From the NCBI GenBank assembly GCA_964531715.1, contig CAZHEE010000007.1:1-64000 (forward strand): a DNA stretch of 64,000 bases, read 5' to 3'. How positions within the stretch are numbered: the stretch's first letter is position 1; each line of letters opens with the position of its first letter. The notes beneath the pieces were generated by a model. It worked only from the letters and a program-made list of their open reading frames with translations. It was not told the origin of the DNA and searched no databases. Made by a program: the position numbers and the translations under genes. This DNA is from UBA1664 sp964531715 (GTDB taxonomy: Bacteria > Pseudomonadota > Alphaproteobacteria > Micavibrionales > UBA1664). Below are positions 60,593-64,000 of the stretch, piece by piece.

Positions 60593-62791
60593 ATGGACTA
60601 TCTTACATCATTAAATCCCGCTCAGCGTGATGCCGTTGAGCAAATTGACGGCCCACTCCTTGTTCTGGCAGGCGCTGGCACAGGTAAAACGCGTGTTCTG
60701 ACCACGCGTATCGGTCATGTGTTGAACATGCGTAAAGCAATGCCATCGCAAATCCTCGCTGTGACTTTCACCAATAAGGCCGCGAGCGAGATGAAAGAGC
60801 GTATCTCCCATATCCTCGGCGGTGCGCCTGTCGAGGGCTGGTGGCTCGGCACATTTCATGCGCTTGCGGGGCGAATGCTCCGCCGCCATGCCGAGCTGGT
60901 CGGGCTGTCCTCTAATTACACGATTATTGACCCGGATGATTGCCAGCGTTTGATAAAGCAACTTATGGAAGTTAATAACATTGACCCTAAGAAAAACCCG
61001 CCAAAGGCCGCCGCCGCCCTGATTGACAGGTGGAAAGACCGCGCCCTGACGCCTGATAAGGTCACGGCGGAAGAAGCCGCCGATTTCGCCGGTGGCAAGA
61101 TGATTTCGCTTTATAAACAATATCAGGCAAGGCTCAAAACCCTGAATGCATGTGATTTTGGCGATCTCTTGCTTCATATGATTACAATATTCCAAAGCCA
61201 TCAGGATGTGCTGAACCATTATCATAACCGCTTTCGCTATATCATGGTGGATGAGTATCAGGACACGAATGTTGCGCAATATCTCTGGCTTCGCCTGCTT
61301 GCGCAAAAGTCTCAGAATATCTGCGTTGTCGGGGATGATGACCAGTCAATTTACGGGTGGCGCGGGGCAGAGGTCGGCAATATTCTGCGTTTTGAGAAGG
61401 ATTTTGAAGGCGCGAAAATTGTTCGGTTGGAGGAAAATTACCGCTCTACCCAGAATATTTTGACCGCCGCCGACCATGTGATTGCCAATAATGAAAAGCG
61501 TTTGGGTAAAACGCTCCGTTCCCAAAAAGGCGCGGGTAAGCCTGTGATTATTCATGGGTTATGGGATGGTGAGGCCGAGGCAAGATGGGTGGGGGAGCAG
61601 ATTGAGAGATTGGTGCGGCCGGTTTCCCCGCCCCCGAGCGGGGACCCGGGGGAACAGACCCCCGCTCAAGGCGGGGGTAACGGTTATCGCTATAACGAAA
61701 TCGCAATCCTTGTCCGGGCATCTTTTATGATGCGTGAATTTGAGGAACGTTTTATAACGCTCAACATCCCCTATCGCGTTGTTGGCGGCCCGCGATTTTA
61801 TGAACGGATGGAAATTCGCGATGCGCTGGCTTACCTCCGTGTGACTGCTCAACCGCATGATGATCTGGCGTTGGAGCGGATATTGAATACACCCAAACGC
61901 GGTCTTGGCAATACAACTGTGCAACGGCTTTACGACCATGCACGAGCGAGCCAAATTTCCCTCCACGAGGCGATGTGGCAACTAACCGAAACAGATGATT
62001 TGAAGCCGAAACAGCGGGAGACAATTCGCGCATTAATGCTCGATTTTGAACGCTGGCGCTCGCAAATGACGGCGATGCACCATACCGAACTGACCGGCAT
62101 TATTCTGGATGAAAGCGGCTATATGGGCATGTGGCAGGCGGATAAATCGCCGGAGGCCGCAGGGCGCATTGAAAATCTAAAGGAGCTTGTCTCCGCCATG
62201 GCAGATTATGAAAGCCTTGAGGCTTTCCTTGAGCATGTCGCGCTTGTAATGGAAGCGCAAAGTAATGATAACACCGATAAGGTGACGATTATGACGCTTC
62301 ACGGCTCAAAAGGATTAGAGTTTGATTGCGTGTTCCTGCCCGGGTGGGAGGAAGGCTTGTTCCCCTCACAACGCTCAATGGATGAAAACGGATTGAAGGG
62401 GTTGGAGGAGGAACGCCGCCTGGCCTATGTCGGGCTGACGCGCGCACGCGAGAGGGCTTTTGTCACCCATGTCGCCAATCGCCGTACGTATGGGAACTGG
62501 GTGAATGCGATCCCTTCGCGCTTTATAGATGAATTGCCCGAGGAAGCGACCGAGCAATCAAGCGATATTCAACCCCGCTCCATGCATTGGGATAGTTCGG
62601 GGTTTAACGCAGCACCGAAAGCCTTCGTGGCAAGGCAGGAAACGGCCAGCGGCTTAAGCATAGGCGGGCGTGTCCTCCACCCCTCTTTTGGCGAAGGCAC
62701 TATTCTTGTCATAGATGGTAATAAGCTTGATATTGTATTTGATAACTCAGGACGCAAACGCGTACTTGAGAGTTTCGTCGAAGCGGTTTAA
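60593..62791 (+). CDS. UvrD/PcrA-family DNA helicase with an in-frame palindromic insert
   Basis: A 732-residue superfamily 1 helicase for repair and replication-fork work. Walker A AGAGTGKT (26-33), DEYQDTN, VGDDDQSIYGWRGA, the YRVVGGPRFYERMEIRDALAYLR segment and TLHGSKGLEFDCVFLPGWEEG are all present, with a Tudor-like C-terminus. Residues about 344-363 come from a GC-rich palindrome (61622-61681) in a loop between GEQIERLV and YNEIAIL. Related PcrA/UvrD proteins have no such stretch. A GTG six codons upstream is possible. Confidence 0.93.
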   Translation: MDYLTSLNPAQRDAVEQIDGPLLVLAGAGTGKTRVLTTRIGHVLNMRKAMPSQILAVTFTNKAASEMKERISHILGGAPVEGWWLGTFHALAGRMLRRHAELVGLSSNYTIIDPDDCQRLIKQLMEVNNIDPKKNPPKAAAALIDRWKDRALTPDKVTAEEAADFAGGKMISLYKQYQARLKTLNACDFGDLLLHMITIFQSHQDVLNHYHNRFRYIMVDEYQDTNVAQYLWLRLLAQKSQNICVVGDDDQSIYGWRGAEVGNILRFEKDFEGAKIVRLEENYRSTQNILTAADHVIANNEKRLGKTLRSQKGAGKPVIIHGLWDGEAEARWVGEQIERLVRPVSPPPSGDPGEQTPAQGGGNGYRYNEIAILVRASFMMREFEERFITLNIPYRVVGGPRFYERMEIRDALAYLRVTAQPHDDLALERILNTPKRGLGNTTVQRLYDHARASQISLHEAMWQLTETDDLKPKQRETIRALMLDFERWRSQMTAMHHTELTGIILDESGYMGMWQADKSPEAAGRIENLKELVSAMADYESLEAFLEHVALVMEAQSNDNTDKVTIMTLHGSKGLEFDCVFLPGWEEGLFPSQRSMDENGLKGLEEERRLAYVGLTRARERAFVTHVANRRTYGNWVNAIPSRFIDELPEEATEQSSDIQPRSMHWDSSGFNAAPKAFVARQETASGLSIGGRVLHPSFGEGTILVIDGNKLDIVFDNSGRKRVLESFVEAV
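61622..61681. repeat. GC-rich palindromic element inside the uvrD/pcrA gene
   Basis: Sixty bases of over 70 percent G+C in an otherwise AT-leaning gene. Outer arms GTTTCCCCGCC and GGCGGGGGTAAC, inner arms GAGCGGGG and CCCCCGCTC, central hairpin GGGGGAACAGACCCCC. It is a multiple of three in length and adds about 20 residues rich in Pro, Gly, Ser and Gln, which would make a flexible loop. The resemblance to REP-type palindromes is clear. Confidence 0.8.
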
Positions 62792-62801
62792 ACTCGAATT
62801 C

Positions 62802-63710
62802 ATGAAGGAAACGATTATTACGATTTTCGGCGGGACAGGGTTTATCGGCTCGCAAATTGTGCGGGAGCTTGCACAGCTCGGCTATATTATACGCGTTGCC
62901 GAAAAACATCCCAAAAAGGCGGATCGCCTGAAATTTAATGGTATGGTGGGGCAGGTACAGCCCTACGCTTGCGACTATACCAAAAGCGGGATTGAGACCG
63001 CGCTGGACGGGGCGTATTATGTCGTGAATTGCACAGGCATCCTTCTTGAAAAGGGAAAGCGCACATTTATGGGGACGCATCGTGACCTGCCCGAAATGAT
63101 TGCCAAGGCTTGCGCCAAAAAAGGGGTTAAACAATTCGTCCATATCAGCGCTTTGGGGATTGAGAAAAACCAATCCGACTATGCCAAAAGCAAGCTGGCC
63201 GGTGAAAAAGCCATACAAAAAGCCTTTGATAAAATAACAATCCTACGCCCATCCATCGTGTTCGGGCCTGAGGACAGCTTTTTCAATATGTTTGCAGGCA
63301 TGGCACAGATTTTGCCTGCCCTGCCTCTAATCGGGGGCGGTCACACGAAATTTCAGCCTGTCTATGTCGGTGATGTCGCCGACGCGGTAGCCAATGCGAT
63401 TAAGATGGAGGCCACCGGCATTTACGAACTTGGCGGGTCTGATATTCAAAGCTTTAGGGAATTGCTTCAGACAATGAAAAACTATACGGGTCAGTCAGTG
63501 AAGCTCATTTCCCTGCCTGTTCCGATTGCTAAAATACAGGCGGTTTTTATGAGTATTTTGCCAACCCCGCCCTTAACGCTCGACCAAATAAAATCGCTCC
63601 AGCATGATAATATCGTGAATGATAATGCCCAAACTTTGACCGATTTGGATATTACCCCTACATCAATGGCGGCAATTTTGCCGCGTTATTTAAGTCGGTT
63701 TAAACAATGA
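62802..63710 (+). CDS. Complex I NDUFA9-subunit-family protein (NAD-binding)
   Basis: A 302-residue atypical SDR-fold protein: GGTGFIGSQIVREL (10-23) for NAD(P), HISALGIEKNQSDYAKSKLAGE and ILRPSIVFGPEDSFFNMFA. This matches the alphaproteobacterial NDUFA9-like family, a complex I assembly-related protein or a sugar-nucleotide-like epimerase. The ATG at 62802, ten bases after the helicase stop, is used; the longer frame from 62715 overlaps uvrD. Its TGA overlaps the next ATG (ATGA). Confidence 0.86.
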   Translation: MKETIITIFGGTGFIGSQIVRELAQLGYIIRVAEKHPKKADRLKFNGMVGQVQPYACDYTKSGIETALDGAYYVVNCTGILLEKGKRTFMGTHRDLPEMIAKACAKKGVKQFVHISALGIEKNQSDYAKSKLAGEKAIQKAFDKITILRPSIVFGPEDSFFNMFAGMAQILPALPLIGGGHTKFQPVYVGDVADAVANAIKMEATGIYELGGSDIQSFRELLQTMKNYTGQSVKLISLPVPIAKIQAVFMSILPTPPLTLDQIKSLQHDNIVNDNAQTLTDLDITPTSMAAILPRYLSRFKQ

Positions 63711-64000
63711 AGAAAACATCTAGTACAGCAATTTTTTCATCATTGCGAGCGAATGAAACGAGCGCGGCAATCCATAAAAAAGCCCGAATGGATTGCTTCG
63801 TCGCGTTGCTTCTCGTAATGACGGTGGTATTCACTTTTATTTTCGCGAAAACCTCACACGCCCAACGCTCCGATTCAATCGCGGCGGTTGTGAATGGCGA
63901 TATCATCACCTTTACCAACCTTTATGACCGCATGAAATTGGTGATGAGCGCAAGCGGCATGCCCGATACGCCTGAATTTCGGGAGCGTTTAACCAATCAG
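63707..64000 (+). CDS. surA: SurA-like peptidyl-prolyl isomerase/chaperone, N-terminal part
   Basis: The gene runs off the window; 98 residues are visible. After an odd N-terminus the mature part begins about residue 53 with the SurA pattern: SDSIAAVVNGDIITFTNLYDRMKLVMSASG, a periplasmic chaperone for outer membrane proteins. The signal peptide region (about 12-39) is encoded by a family A palindrome, which supplies part of the hydrophobic core (CFVALLLVMT). The native start is fixed by the ATGA overlap with the preceding gene. Confidence 0.8.
   Translation, partial: MKKTSSTAIFSSLRANETSAAIHKKARMDCFVALLLVMTVVFTFIFAKTSHAQRSDSIAAVVNGDIITFTNLYDRMKLVMSASGMPDTPEFRERLTNQ
63740..63822. repeat. Family A palindromic element inside the surA-like signal peptide
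   Basis: Starts TCATTGCGAGCG and ends TCTCGTAATGAC, with inner arms GGCAATCCATAAA and GAATGGATTGCTTCG. The same class as 4241-4332 but with base changes. It is read through in frame by the surA-like gene and forms much of its signal sequence. Confidence 0.8.

Noticed and set aside
60611..61306. 231-codon minus-strand frame opposite the helicase
   Set aside because: Antisense to Walker A and other helicase motifs; long only because of the codon usage of the real gene.

Overview
This window looks like a chromosomal stretch from a deep-branching alphaproteobacterium of moderate to low G+C (low to mid 40s percent by eye). The lineage call rests on a set of genes typical of that class: a TrcR/DUF1013 cell-cycle regulator, HdaA, an adjacent divK-pleD pair, an LdtR-type MarR regulator, DUF3126 and DUF1192 proteins, a tiny aa3-oxidase subunit IV, an NDUFA9-like protein and bdhA. 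I cannot name a genus. MotA indicates a flagellated ancestor or cell. No phage, plasmid backbone, insertion sequence, rRNA operon or CRISPR array is visible, so most of the window is ordinary housekeeping sequence.

Layout. 1-7.7 kb: a heptamer repeat array, motA, hemB, ldtR, glutathione reductase, and a waaA-lpxK-lpxL lipid A/LPS operon. 7.7-11.5 kb: an unusual four-gene operon in which two secreted peptidoglycan-hydrolase-like proteins, one with an M23 peptidase head and one with a lytic-transglycosylase head, share almost the same ~225-residue tail, and each is preceded by a small exported protein. 11.5-25 kb: thrS, an EamA transporter, bdhA, trcR, tRNA-Arg, an ABC ATPase, sua5, anmK, tyrS, rnd, fadD. 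25-29 kb: a brnT-brnA toxin-antitoxin pair, then a c-di-GMP/cell-cycle block (a stand-alone GGDEF protein, divK, pleD). 29-39 kb: an iron-sulfur photolyase with a displaced 3' end, a YbjN protein, ndk, an OmpR/EnvZ-like pair, a large PAS kinase, recX, a fused dual ABC ATPase. 39-50 kb: pyrD-pgsA, mscS, alkA, purC, bolA-grxD, uppP, rsmD, an rluB-like gene, tadA, a PAP2 membrane protein. 49-52 kb: ROK sugar kinase, cupin and HAD phosphatase genes that may form a sugar-phosphate module. 52-64 kb: hdaA-perM-DUF2066, a CoxIV-like peptide overlapping a 7TMR hybrid kinase, a cysteine desulfurase, a UvrD/PcrA helicase, an NDUFA9-like protein and the start of a SurA-like chaperone.

The most distinctive theme is a population of small palindromic repeats. 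Several families (GTCATTGCGAG...; GTCATTGCCTGAATC...; CCACAGATGAACACGG...) lie between genes. Three palindromic elements sit in frame inside conserved genes: anmK, uvrD/pcrA and the signal peptide of the surA-like gene. This resembles the protein-coding palindromic elements described in Rickettsia. A 35-bp duplication flanking about 200 bp of repeat-rich DNA has also replaced the last codons of the photolyase gene.

The second theme is the modular hydrolase operon at 7.7-11.5 kb. It looks like a tandem duplication of an [exported small protein + hydrolase] unit with a swapped catalytic domain, an arrangement reminiscent of effector-immunity pairs. Function is inferred from domain motifs and gene order only.
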